38,422 nucleotides of DNA, from assembly GCA_947166515.1 (NCBI GenBank), contig CAMVEM010000006.1, positions 1 through 38,422 of the forward strand. Direction: 5' to 3'. A program made the translations under genes and the position numbers. The stretch comes from an uncultured Clostridia bacterium (GTDB lineage Bacteria; Bacillota; Clostridia; Oscillospirales; Ruminococcaceae). Shown in pieces: positions 1 to 7,781 of this stretch; the stretch's first letter is position 1; each line of letters begins with the position of its first letter. The notes below the pieces were generated by a model. The model did not search any database. It worked only from the letters and a program-made list of their open reading frames with translations, and was not told where the DNA came from.

Positions 1-180
1 GAGCAGCATCCTAACGTTCGGCATCTCTGTGATCTTCTTCAGTATTCCGATGCCGTCCTTCCCGCGGTCAATGACGTCTCCGAGTATGTACAGCGTATCG
101 ACGTCCTTTAAATCGATCATTTTGAGCATCTTTTCAAATCGATCAAGCCTTCCGTGAATATCAGATAAAACATAGATCAT
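1..180 (-). CDS. Metallophosphoesterase (serine/threonine phosphatase-like), 5' part only
   Basis: The first 60 codons are present; the rest lies beyond the left edge. The protein starts MIYVLSDIHGR, with the metal-binding D-x-H of calcineurin-like phosphoesterases, and continues to a GDVIDRG block, the second metal/phosphate motif of the PPP phosphatase family. A clean AGGAGG lies just upstream of the ATG at 180. The family hydrolyses phosphoester bonds (phosphoprotein phosphatase or ApaH-like dinucleotide hydrolase). Which substrate applies cannot be decided from this fragment. The family call is firm. Confidence 0.85.
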   Translation of the reverse strand, partial: MIYVLSDIHGRLDRFEKMLKMIDLKDVDTLYILGDVIDRGKDGIGILKKITEMPNVRMLL

Positions 181-241
181 AGTCTTTTCCTCCTCATTTT
201 ATTAAACAAATTATATTACATTTTCGGGAAAGGGGTAAATA

Positions 242-541
242 TTATTCCGAAAATCCGTTCTCTGTGTAATAAAGTTCCTCAAGTTCGCCGAATTTCTCTA
301 TAAGTTTCATCGGCAGATCTGTGTGTTCGGAAACGTAACGGTAAATGTTCTCCGATTCGACACAAGGTGCATTCTCAGGATCCTCTGTCCCGTTAACGAA
401 GTCAGGTTTCCCGTAACCGCTAATACCTATCTCGGAAAGATACATTTCCTCATTTTCGAGATAGTCGTACACTTGTCTCAGAGAGCTTCCGTTTTCTTTG
501 GCAATATACCGTGCAAGGTCGTCAAAATCAAGTTCAGCCAT
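242..541 (-). CDS. Hypothetical acidic 99-aa protein
   Basis: A complete small acidic soluble protein of 99 aa, starting MAELDFDDLARYIAKENGS. It has no signal peptide, membrane segment or motif I recognise. A good AAGGAGA site precedes the ATG at 541, which supports translation. It lies upstream of the phosphoesterase on the same strand with a gap of about 60 bases, so the two may be cotranscribed. No function is assigned. Confidence 0.55.
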   Translation of the reverse strand: MAELDFDDLARYIAKENGSSLRQVYDYLENEEMYLSEIGISGYGKPDFVNGTEDPENAPCVESENIYRYVSEHTDLPMKLIEKFGELEELYYTENGFSE

Positions 542-578
542 AATTTCTCCTTTCAGTTTACCGAACGTTAGTTAACAT

Positions 579-908
579 CTATCTCAGGCTTTCAAGAGAG
601 CAAATCAAGCCGTCCATACCTTCCGAAACGGTCACTTCTTCGCCTGCATCGACCTTCTCACAAAAGCGCATGGAATTGTTCAAGTGTTCCTCGCAGTTGA
701 AGGCTCCCATCAGCTTTTCGTAAACGCTGTCTGCGATCTCGTCCTCATCGGGAATACTCTCACGCAGAGCGTTTATCATATTTTTGATAAGATCCCTTGT
801 CAGATGTCGAACGCCGAAGACCCCGCCTATTGCCTTAAATACCGTACCTGTCTTGCCCCAGAAATCGTAGCTTTCAAAGTGATCGATATCATATACAAGT
901 CTGCCCAT
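579..908 (-). CDS. Hypothetical 109-aa protein, probably 5'-truncated
   Basis: An open frame encoding about 109 aa from an ATG at 908 (MGRLVYDIDHFES). No ribosome binding site precedes this ATG or the in-frame GTG at 926. A head-to-head frame on the opposite strand begins within 3 bases and also lacks a site. I infer that the present 5' end is a rearrangement junction and the protein has lost its N-terminus. The remainder is soluble with acidic stretches and no recognised domain. It sits 37 bases upstream of the 99-aa gene, on the same strand. Confidence 0.4.
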   Translation of the reverse strand: MGRLVYDIDHFESYDFWGKTGTVFKAIGGVFGVRHLTRDLIKNMINALRESIPDEDEIADSVYEKLMGAFNCEEHLNNSMRFCEKVDAGEEVTVSEGMDGLICSLESLR

Positions 909-910
909 TT

Positions 911-1426
911 TTGAATAAAAAATCACAAGTATATGAGAAAGAATTGTTTTGGGGACTGCTTACTGATTCTGTTGCCGAAGATGTCGCAATATCATACTAT
1001 ATTAAAATAATCAGAAAAGGTGATTATTTTACTCTTGAAGGTGCCGAATATATTGTGAGATCATACGGCTTCAATTCTCAGAAAGAAGAAAGAATGATAG
1101 ACGCACTTGAACTGATCAGCGAGAGTAAAAGCATCCATAATGCGCTTAAACGTCTTAAAAAGGACGTAGATCATGTAGAAGGATATGATGAGTTTTCAGC
1201 TGAGATAAGAAAAGTGAAGGAGAAAAAGATCAAAGACTTTAAAAAGTCACTTGACGATCTCGACGAAATACTTGTCAATCCTGTAACAATCCCGCGAAGA
1301 TGGAATATAAAGCACATAATAAATCCATTGAGGGAATATTACAACCAGACCTATGAATACCTGATCCCTACAGCGGAGGCTGATGCGTTAATCCATATCA
1401 ATGACTATTTGAACAAACGCTCATAA
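911..1426 (+). CDS. Hypothetical 171-aa protein, possibly 5'-truncated remnant
   Basis: A frame of 171 codons whose first usable start is TTG at 911 with no Shine-Dalgarno upstream. The protein is rich in Lys, Glu and Asp, with a charged helical middle (about residues 75-115) and a C-terminal RRWNIKHIINPLREYYN segment. I do not recognise the family. Base composition is more AT-rich than the host genes nearby. A hairpin with a T-rich tail 127 bases downstream is on its strand. Because the opposite-strand gene is also cut near 908, I read this as the 3' part of an acquired gene. Confidence 0.4.
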   Translation: MNKKSQVYEKELFWGLLTDSVAEDVAISYYIKIIRKGDYFTLEGAEYIVRSYGFNSQKEERMIDALELISESKSIHNALKRLKKDVDHVEGYDEFSAEIRKVKEKKIKDFKKSLDDLDEILVNPVTIPRRWNIKHIINPLREYYNQTYEYLIPTAEADALIHINDYLNKRS

Positions 1427-1552
1427 AATAATCATTATTTTAACACAGCCGTGCAAAGGCTTTATACATAGATAACTCTATCCGACTGCGAAATGCGGCT
1501 CTGTGAAAGAATTTCTGTAAATTCACCAACTGTGATAAAATCATGATTACTT

Positions 1553-1580
1553 GGAGCAGCCAGCGAGCTGCTCCATTTTT
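1553..1580 (+). terminator. Rho-independent terminator
   Basis: GGAGCAGC, a six-base loop, then GCTGCTCC and ATTTTT: a perfect 8-bp stem followed by a short T run. It probably ends transcription of the frame at 911-1426. The rest of 1427-1714 shows nothing else I can support. Confidence 0.7.
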
Positions 1581-1714
1581 CTACAGTATACAATGTACGC
1601 TGCAGATTGTCAAGGTGCTGCGCAAATCAGCCGTTCTGGGTCTGAACGATATTATCTTCAGGCTAGCCGATATATAGTCCGAACGTATACTCGTATCCTG
1701 TATGATTATTTATA

Positions 1715-3655
1715 TTATTCGCTTTTTATCTTCATCTCAAACGGAGCAATGCTGATCTCCTCTCCGTCAAGAGCGAATACCTTTTCTTCGTCGGAATTGT
1801 TGAATATGAACTTCGCGGTCACACCGTTTCCGGTGCGCGTTGTGATCTCCATATTCTCCGGAAGGGCGGGGATATATGCTATCCCGTTTTTATCGAGAAT
1901 ATGCTTTGCAAGCTTTTCGTACATTCCGCGCTCGCCTATCGTCCCGATGTAATATGCCGAGCCATTACCGTAGCGGTTGACTGTAACAGCGGGACTTCCT
2001 TTGCAGAAATCGCATTCATATCTTGCAAGCACTTCCGCAGTATCGGGTTCGATAATATCGCACCATTGCTTGCAGCCGAAGATCTCGCCGTCTGTGAAAC
2101 GGATGCTGTTTGTTCCCCAGCCTATCGGATCATACTCCGAAATATGGCAGCCGACGAGCTCCCTGTAAACTGTCGGCAGCTGCTCCATAATGCAGTTGTT
2201 GTGCTTGTCCTTGACTCCGCTCCGGACGGTCAGTATCACAGTGCCGCCGTTGCGGGTGAAGTCATGTAGCTTATCGGAAACGGCCTTGTCTGTGATGTAT
2301 AATTCCGGCGCACATACTGCCTTATACTGCGAAATATCTGCATATTCGTCTATGATATCCACATTTAGTCCGTACCGTGCGAACGCCTGATGCAGCAGTT
2401 TTATCTGCTCCATATAGCTGTATCCGTCTGTCTGCGGCTGGAGTTTGAACGCGGCTTCGCTATCGGTTGAAAAGAGTATTGCCACATCGGAAAGTAATTC
2501 CGTACCCCGCAGAGATTCGAGCGCTTCGGCTTCCTTACAAAGCTCCGCAAATTCGGCAAACCTCCTTCCGGGAACGTTGCTGTGATCTATCAGCCCGTGC
2601 CAGTGCATTTCGGCGCCGATGTTCGCGGTACGCCAGCGGAAATGGACGACTGTATCCGCTCCGTGAGCGAATGCCTGAAGCGCATACCCTTTTATCATAC
2701 CCGGGCGCGTTGTCTTCTGCATCGGCATCCAGCAGCCCATACTTCCGCTGAGCTGCTCCATTACCCAGAAGGGTTGACGTTTTATCCCCCGCATCATGTC
2801 AAGATGCACCGCGTGGGTGTAGATATCCTCACTGTCATGCGGAATATTGGTTGTCGGGTAATTGTCGTAAGCCACGAAATCAAGATCTGCGAAGAGATCG
2901 TAAAAATCAGGTGCGTTGTCACAGAACCATGTGTTTGTCGTTATCTTCGCGTCAGGAATGTAAGAACGGATAATATCGGCCTGAAAGTGCGCAAATTCCG
3001 TCAGATCCTCGGCGGCACGGCGGCGGAAGTCCAGCATATACGCGGGATTGAGCCATGCGGTATTATATCTTCCGAATGGCGGATCTATCTGTTCCCATGA
3101 GGAATATTCTCCGCTCCAGACCACATTTCCGTAAGCCTTGTTGAGAGCTTCGAGAGTCCCGTACCGCTTTCTGAGCCATTCCCGGTGTTTGTTGCTGCAA
3201 ACGTCACAACAGCAGATATTAGCTTCAAGCTCGTTGTCTATCTGCCATGCAATTACTCTTTTGCAGTTTCTGTAATGCTCTGCAAGCCTTTCAACGATAC
3301 GGCCTGCGTATTTCCGCAGCGTCGGTGAGTTGTAACAACGGTGACCGCGTATGCCTATGGGGTTCGGCGTTCCTGTATCTCCCACCGGCAGTATATCCGG
3401 GTGCTTTTCACAAAGCCACCTCGGCGGGCAGTTTGTGGGAGTTCCGATAACAACATCTATCCCGTTTTCCGCGAATATCCCTATTGCTTTATCCAGCCAC
3501 GCAAAGTCGAACTGACCGTCCGAAGGTTCAAGCCTGCACCACGCAAATTCTGCAAGCCGCACGAGCTTCACGCCTGTCCGTGCCATAAGCTGTGCGTCCT
3601 GCGGCCATAATTTCTCGTCCCAATGTTCGGGATAATAATCAACACCTATCTTCAT
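1715..3655 (-). CDS. GH42 beta-galactosidase
   Basis: A 646-aa cytoplasmic glycoside hydrolase of family 42 that removes terminal beta-galactose from oligosaccharides. The N-terminal TIM barrel starts MKIGVDYYPEHW, a hallmark of the family. The acid/base Glu142 lies in WQIDNELEA and the nucleophile Glu300 in FWVMEQLSG. Cys107 with the CCCDVC cluster at 148-153 matches the family's structural zinc site. Length is normal, with trimerisation and C-terminal beta domains after about residue 370. The start at 3655 has AAGGAGAAT upstream; the open frame extends further but without a site. It follows the AraC regulator by 20 bases on the same strand, so they form one operon. No signal peptide is present, so imported galactosides are the likely substrate. 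Confidence 0.93.
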   Translation of the reverse strand: MKIGVDYYPEHWDEKLWPQDAQLMARTGVKLVRLAEFAWCRLEPSDGQFDFAWLDKAIGIFAENGIDVVIGTPTNCPPRWLCEKHPDILPVGDTGTPNPIGIRGHRCYNSPTLRKYAGRIVERLAEHYRNCKRVIAWQIDNELEANICCCDVCSNKHREWLRKRYGTLEALNKAYGNVVWSGEYSSWEQIDPPFGRYNTAWLNPAYMLDFRRRAAEDLTEFAHFQADIIRSYIPDAKITTNTWFCDNAPDFYDLFADLDFVAYDNYPTTNIPHDSEDIYTHAVHLDMMRGIKRQPFWVMEQLSGSMGCWMPMQKTTRPGMIKGYALQAFAHGADTVVHFRWRTANIGAEMHWHGLIDHSNVPGRRFAEFAELCKEAEALESLRGTELLSDVAILFSTDSEAAFKLQPQTDGYSYMEQIKLLHQAFARYGLNVDIIDEYADISQYKAVCAPELYITDKAVSDKLHDFTRNGGTVILTVRSGVKDKHNNCIMEQLPTVYRELVGCHISEYDPIGWGTNSIRFTDGEIFGCKQWCDIIEPDTAEVLARYECDFCKGSPAVTVNRYGNGSAYYIGTIGERGMYEKLAKHILDKNGIAYIPALPENMEITTRTGNGVTAKFIFNNSDEEKVFALDGEEISIAPFEMKIKSE

Positions 3656-3675
3656 TTTATTCTCCTTCCAGTCAA

Positions 3676-4500
3676 CTATGATCTGCCTTTTCTGAATGTG
3701 GCAGGTGAAATGCCTGTGTATTTTTTGAAGATCGTGCTGAAATAGCACGGATCGCGGAACCCGCAGGCTTCTGCTATTTCCGCTGCCGACAATTTGTTTT
3801 CGTTCAGGAGTCTCTTCGCTTCATCTATCCGTCTTCCGGTAAGATAATCGCTGGGGCGCATATTCATCGCGCTGCGGAACAAGCGGCAGAAATGCTGGTG
3901 CGTAACGCCTGTGAGCTGCGCGAGATAAGTCATGGGGATATCCTCGGCATAGTTGTCGTACATATATTTCAGCGCGGGCAGCAGCAGCGAGAGCTGTCTG
4001 CTCTTTTTGTTGTCGGCATCCGTCGAGAACAGCCGCCGGAACCCGATGATATAGTCATAGACAAGCCCGGAGCAGGTGTACCCGCTGTACAGTATATCGG
4101 TTTTCTGCGACATGAGCATTCTGCCGAATATTTCTTCCATGTATGCGGTATCGTCTGCTTCCGCGACTATTATTCCGGTCATTCCGAGCGCGGTAAGGGT
4201 GTTGTCACAGCCGTTGCCTTCAAATGCTATCCAGTTCACTTCCCATTGTCTGCCGGTGGGAAAATATCCGTGGGGGATCGTTCTGGGGAGGAATACGAAT
4301 GTGCCTTTGTGAAGCTCCTCGTTTCTGCCGTCGTATTCAAGCACGCCTTCGCCGTCGGCACAATACAGAATCTGATGCCAGCGGTAGCCTTCGGGACGCG
4401 AAACGCGGTTCTGATAGCGGCTCCCGCCTATGCCGGTGAGCAGAAACGGCAGTCCCGCAAGTTCGGGATTATATGGGTATATACTTTGTTCAATTTTCAA
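3676..4500 (-). CDS. AraC-family transcriptional regulator
   Basis: About 274 aa. The N-terminal half is a cupin-type sensor (RWHQILYCADGEGVLEYDG). The C-terminal 100 residues carry two helix-turn-helix units (MTYLAQLTGVTHQHFCRLFR and the AEIAEACGFRDPCYFSTIFKKYTGISP signature split across the second unit), typical of AraC/XylS activators. Start choice: AGAGG lies 8 bases before the TTG at 4500, whereas the GTG at 4509 overlaps that site, so TTG is preferred. The inferred promoter would leave a leader of only about 12 bases. It is cotranscribed with the GH42 gene and divergent from the GH26-CE1 lipoprotein gene; it probably controls both in response to a sugar. Confidence 0.9.
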   Translation of the reverse strand: MKIEQSIYPYNPELAGLPFLLTGIGGSRYQNRVSRPEGYRWHQILYCADGEGVLEYDGRNEELHKGTFVFLPRTIPHGYFPTGRQWEVNWIAFEGNGCDNTLTALGMTGIIVAEADDTAYMEEIFGRMLMSQKTDILYSGYTCSGLVYDYIIGFRRLFSTDADNKKSRQLSLLLPALKYMYDNYAEDIPMTYLAQLTGVTHQHFCRLFRSAMNMRPSDYLTGRRIDEAKRLLNENKLSAAEIAEACGFRDPCYFSTIFKKYTGISPATFRKGRS

Positions 4501-4518
4501 AATTTTCACCTCTGCTTC

Positions 4519-4547
4519 ATTATAAACGAAAAGCAGAACTATGTCAA
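4519..4547 (-). promoter_or_regulatory. Promoter of the AraC-GH42 operon
   Basis: On the minus strand: TTGACA (4547-4542), a 17-base spacer, TATAAT (4524-4519). Both hexamers are perfect sigma-A consensus. Transcription should start near 4512, giving an extremely short leader before the regulator start codon. Confidence 0.85.
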
Positions 4548-4607
4548 GGTGAATTTTAACGGATCCTTATCCGGATTGAAAATAAAGGCTATAAAGATAA
4601 AACTTTC

Positions 4608-4667
4608 AAAATCTGAACATTTCGGACTGCTGATAATTTCAAATTCTTATATTGAAAATCTGAACAT
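4608..4667. promoter_or_regulatory. Direct-repeat candidate operator for the AraC regulator
   Basis: The 13-mer AAAATCTGAACAT occurs at 4608-4620 and again at 4655-4667, 47 bases apart start to start. Each is followed by a CGG-containing variant (TTCGG, CCGG). The second copy overlaps the -35 and spacer of the lipoprotein gene promoter. An inverted pair TTTCAA-N9-TTGAAA at 4637-4657 overlaps the same region. AraC-type regulators usually bind direct repeats, so this is a good operator candidate; binding is inferred. Confidence 0.6.
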
Positions 4668-4680
4668 CCGGTGGTATGAT
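4652..4680 (+). promoter_or_regulatory. Promoter of the GH26-CE1 lipoprotein gene
   Basis: TTGAAA at 4652-4657, a 17-base spacer and TATGAT at 4675-4680. Transcription should begin near 4687, 33 bases before the start codon. GGGAGG at about 4707-4712 is the ribosome binding site. Confidence 0.75.
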
Positions 4681-4719
4681 ATAAGTATAGGTTCACAATG
4701 AAGACAGGGAGGACATTAT

Positions 4720-6630
4720 ATGAATAAAAATATACCCGCGGCAATAATCCTTGCCGCAGCTGTTGTTCTGTCGTCAGCCTGCGGTACGGGCACCGTACAG
4801 CAGACAGAAACCGCTGAAAGTACATCTGCCGCGCAGGTGACGGAAGCTTCGGCAATTGCAACGGAAGCCGATACACAGGCAACGGAAGAAGTCCGGCCTG
4901 AGGGAATGTCCGAAAAAACGCAGAGAGTGTACGACTATATCTGCGGCAGCTTCGGGAAACAGATGCTGAGCTGTCAGCAGGAATCGACGTGGATGGGCTC
5001 GCCGGACTATGAAATGGATTATATCATGGAAAGCACCGGAAAGCTTCCCGCAATGCGCGGACTTGATTTTATGAACAATGATTTTGCGGGAGTCGTGAAG
5101 CGTTCGGAGGAATGGGACGCAAAAGGCGGTCTTGTGACGATCTGCTGGCATACCGGAGTTAATGGCAGCGGCTATCAGGAGAGCCTTGACGATGACCCGG
5201 ACTTCGACAGGCTGCTCACAGAGGGTACGGACGAGTACAACGCAATGATGAAGAGCTGGGATGATGCCGCGAAAGCATTGCAGAAACTGCGCGACGCAGA
5301 TGTTCCCGTGCTGTGGAGACCCTTCCATGAATTTGACGGACAGTGGTTCTGGTGGGGCAAGGGAGGAGCCGATAATTTTATAAAGCTGTGGCGCCTCATG
5401 CACGATAAATTCACCGGAGAATACGGGCTGAACAATCTGATATGGGTGCTGGGATATTCCGGCGAGGTAAAAGACGGCTGGTACCCGGGAGACGAATATG
5501 TCGATATCATAGGCTCCGATACTTATGATAACAGCACGAACAAAGCAGCATGGGAAAAGCTGACAAAGGTAGCCGACAAGCCCATGGCATTCCATGAATG
5601 CGGTAAAGTCCCGCCGATAAGCCGGTTCGAGAAAGACGGAGATCTTTGGTCATGGTTCATGATCTGGCATACCGATTATATCAAGGCCAATTCTCCGAAA
5701 AATCTTACTGCCGTATATACTTCCGACAAGGTAATTACCCTCGATGAACTGCCGGATTTCGGCGAAAAAAATGATACAGCAGAGACAACTGTACCGGAAA
5801 AGGAGAACAGAATGGGAAAATACGCAGATATGATAGTTGAACTGCCCCCAGACGGTTATGACGCGTCACGCGAGGGTGTGACGTATCCGGAGTTTAAGAA
5901 ATACACATATTATTCGAAAACCGCGGAGCGCGACACGAATGTCAATGTCCTGCTGCCAGCGGATTATTCCGAAGACAAGAAATATCCGGTGCTGTACATA
6001 CTCCACGGATTCTACGACAATGAGGACTGGATGGCGCGGAAGACTGTTGCACTCAGCCGGATACTTACCAATTTACAGCTTGACGGTGAAGCGGAAGAAA
6101 TGATAGTCGTACTGCCGTACATCTTTTGCAGCAAGGAACTGCCGTACTGCACCGGAATGGACGCCGAAAACTGCCTTGCATACGACAATTTCATAAATGA
6201 TCTGACTACCGATCTTATACCGTTCATCAGTAAGAATTTCTCTGTTGCGGAAGGCAGGGAGAATACCGCGATCACCGGATTTTCAATGGGCGGAAGGGAA
6301 TCTCTGTTCATAGGATTCAGTCATCCCGAGCTTTTCGGATATATCGGCGCAGTATGCCCGGCACCGGGACTCGTGAAAATAAACGGTTCCGCGATGCACC
6401 CGGGACAGATGTCCGCAGAGAATATGAGATTTGAAGCTGAAAAGCCTGCCGCGCTGCTGATAAGCTCGTCAAAGGCCGACGGCGTTGTCGGCGGCTCCCC
6501 CGACAGTTACCGTACGATACTTGACGGAAACGGAGAGGAATATCTGTCGCATATCCTGACTTCAACGGGACACGACCATACAAGTGTCAGGCCGCACCTG
6601 TACAACTATTTCAGGATAATATTCAGATAA
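4720..6630 (+). CDS. Secreted lipoprotein: GH26 mannanase-type domain fused to CE1-type esterase
   Basis: A 636-aa extracellular lipoprotein. The signal peptide ends in lipobox LSSAC (Cys21), followed by a Thr/Ala/Glu-rich linker to about residue 62. Residues 64-345 form a GH26 domain: acid/base Glu204 in WRPFHEFDGQWFWWG and nucleophile Glu293 in AFHECG, the pattern of endo-beta-1,4-mannanases (some members act on beta-1,3-xylan). After a second acidic linker, residues 366-636 form an alpha/beta hydrolase like CE1 feruloyl/acetyl esterases: oxyanion segment LYILHGF, nucleophile Ser522 in GFSMGG, Asp587 and His in GHDH. I infer one surface enzyme that deacylates and cuts acylated mannan. It is divergent from the AraC-GH42 operon, which fits degradation of a galactose-substituted glycan. 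Confidence 0.9.
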   Translation: MNKNIPAAIILAAAVVLSSACGTGTVQQTETAESTSAAQVTEASAIATEADTQATEEVRPEGMSEKTQRVYDYICGSFGKQMLSCQQESTWMGSPDYEMDYIMESTGKLPAMRGLDFMNNDFAGVVKRSEEWDAKGGLVTICWHTGVNGSGYQESLDDDPDFDRLLTEGTDEYNAMMKSWDDAAKALQKLRDADVPVLWRPFHEFDGQWFWWGKGGADNFIKLWRLMHDKFTGEYGLNNLIWVLGYSGEVKDGWYPGDEYVDIIGSDTYDNSTNKAAWEKLTKVADKPMAFHECGKVPPISRFEKDGDLWSWFMIWHTDYIKANSPKNLTAVYTSDKVITLDELPDFGEKNDTAETTVPEKENRMGKYADMIVELPPDGYDASREGVTYPEFKKYTYYSKTAERDTNVNVLLPADYSEDKKYPVLYILHGFYDNEDWMARKTVALSRILTNLQLDGEAEEMIVVLPYIFCSKELPYCTGMDAENCLAYDNFINDLTTDLIPFISKNFSVAEGRENTAITGFSMGGRESLFIGFSHPELFGYIGAVCPAPGLVKINGSAMHPGQMSAENMRFEAEKPAALLISSSKADGVVGGSPDSYRTILDGNGEEYLSHILTSTGHDHTSVRPHLYNYFRIIFR

Positions 6631-6658
6631 GCTACTGTTTATGAACACATAAAGAAAG

Positions 6659-6696
6659 GGGCATACGCTCTACATATTTCTGTAGAATGTATGCCC
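6659..6696 (+). terminator. Hairpin terminator after the GH26-CE1 gene
   Basis: GGGCATAC (6659-6666) pairs with GTATGCCC (6689-6696), and inside it TCTACA pairs with TGTAGA. The long stem lies 28 bases after the stop codon. The downstream T run is weak (TTATA), so termination is likely but not textbook. Confidence 0.6.
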
Positions 6697-6732
6697 TTAT
6701 ACTATTCGAAATGCAGCCGGATAGAGTGTCAT

Positions 6733-7262
6733 TTACATGTTTATCGATTCTTGGTTCAACAGAAAATCGTAAATGTTAAGAGTCAGAATCCCGTAATCAT
6801 CATAATGTGCAGGAACAATGTCTTTTGTTATAATTATTTTTTTGAAAGAATCGTTTATATTTCTGAACGGACGTATTTCCTGAGTTCGCTTATTTTCATC
6901 CGGTATAGCGTATGCAGACTGAATGTAGCAGCGTTTAGAGCCGAGATTGCAAACAAAATCAACCTCGTACAGAGTTGTTATTTGCATTTTTCTCGCTTAC
7001 TTGTACGACTCCGACATCAACACTATACCCACGCATACGGAGTTCATTGTAGATAATGTTCTCCAGAATGTGGGTTTCCTCATATTGACGGAAGTTTATG
7101 CGGGCATTGCGAAGACCGAGATCGGAGAAATAGTATTTCTTGGGAGTTTCAATATACGCTCTTCCTTTTATATCATACCGCTGTGCTGATTCCATAAGGA
7201 ATGAATCCTCAAAGTATTCAAGATATTTGGTTATTGAAAATACAATCGAAGATGCATTGAAA
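6733..7262 (-). pseudogene. Degraded AAA+ ATPase of the DUF4143 type, C-terminal remnant
   Basis: Two minus-strand frames join into one C-terminal DUF4143 region. Upstream (about 7262-6975) reads ITKYLEYFEDSFLMESAQRY, KKYYFSDLGLRNA and HILENIIYNELRMRGYSVDVG. The second frame continues EVDFVCNLGSKRCYIQSAYAIP and ends QESINM. This order is characteristic of prokaryotic P-loop ATPases with a C-terminal DUF4143 nuclease-like domain. A frameshift lies near 6975-6985, and the N-terminal ATPase half, with its Walker motifs, is missing upstream of about 7262. The gene is therefore dead. From 7263 to 7353 nothing recognisable is seen. Confidence 0.75.
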
Positions 7263-7353
7263 TTTTATTTCGAGCATAAAGCCAATCATAACGCTGGCTG
7301 AGTACATTTAGAGGTTATCTCGCTTTAGTGGCTTTAATCTACGTTCGTGGCAT

Positions 7354-7406
7354 AATAAAATAAACCCTGCCACCGACTTAATGTCGGAAGCAGGGTTTAT
7401 TTTATT
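7354..7406. terminator. Large perfect inverted repeat, bidirectional terminator
   Basis: A 17-bp perfect outer stem (7354-7370 with 7390-7406; AATAAAATAAACCCTGC on the left) surrounds a CCGAC/GTCGG inner stem. Each arm ends in an A/T-rich tract, so the hairpin can terminate from either side. It separates the dead ATPase from the next accessory gene pair. Confidence 0.7.
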
Positions 7407-7446
7407 TGATATTACCTATGTCCTCTTCCGGAATAACTAGCATAAG

Positions 7447-7779
7447 CTAGCTTGCGTTTCCGTTATTCAATTCAGATATGATACATTTAATGACTCTATT
7501 ACAGATTGTATTAATATCCACTGCTGCATTATGCATATTAAAATATAAGATTGTGCTTTCTAAAGCATGCCTTATTGAACTGCAAGTTGCTATATATTGT
7601 TCATATACATCTATTTCTCCCATTTCCTTAAAAATCCCTCGTGATATTTTTTCGTTAATAAACATGATTCCGGCACCTTGAGAGGGTAAATCGCCTGATC
7701 TTAAGTAGTCTCTGAGAAGAGTTGCAGATGTAAACCCTTTATATTTTGATTTCGAGAGGAAAAATGCTTGAAATACCAC
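7447..7779 (-). CDS. Orphan 110-aa frame, probably the shifted 3' end of the gene upstream
   Basis: A 110-codon frame from a GTG at 7779, with no ribosome binding site. The preceding 390-aa frame stops at 7782. Reading this frame upward past the GTG stays open (LFFLKVVFQAFFLSK), so a single -1 shift in the TTTTCTTCC stretch at about 7785-7792 would fuse the two into a protein of about 500 aa. Content is soluble, with a His-Ala-Leu-Glu helix region and no recognised domain. I favour a broken gene over an independent one. Composition is as AT-rich as the upstream frame. Confidence 0.45.
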   Translation of the reverse strand: MVFQAFFLSKSKYKGFTSATLLRDYLRSGDLPSQGAGIMFINEKISRGIFKEMGEIDVYEQYIATCSSIRHALESTILYFNMHNAAVDINTICNRVIKCIISELNNGNAS

Positions 7780-7781
7780 TT

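Noticed and set aside
4774-5595. A 273-codon frame on the minus strand inside the GH26-CE1 gene
   Set aside because: It is fully antisense to a gene with intact catalytic motifs and has no recognisable content.
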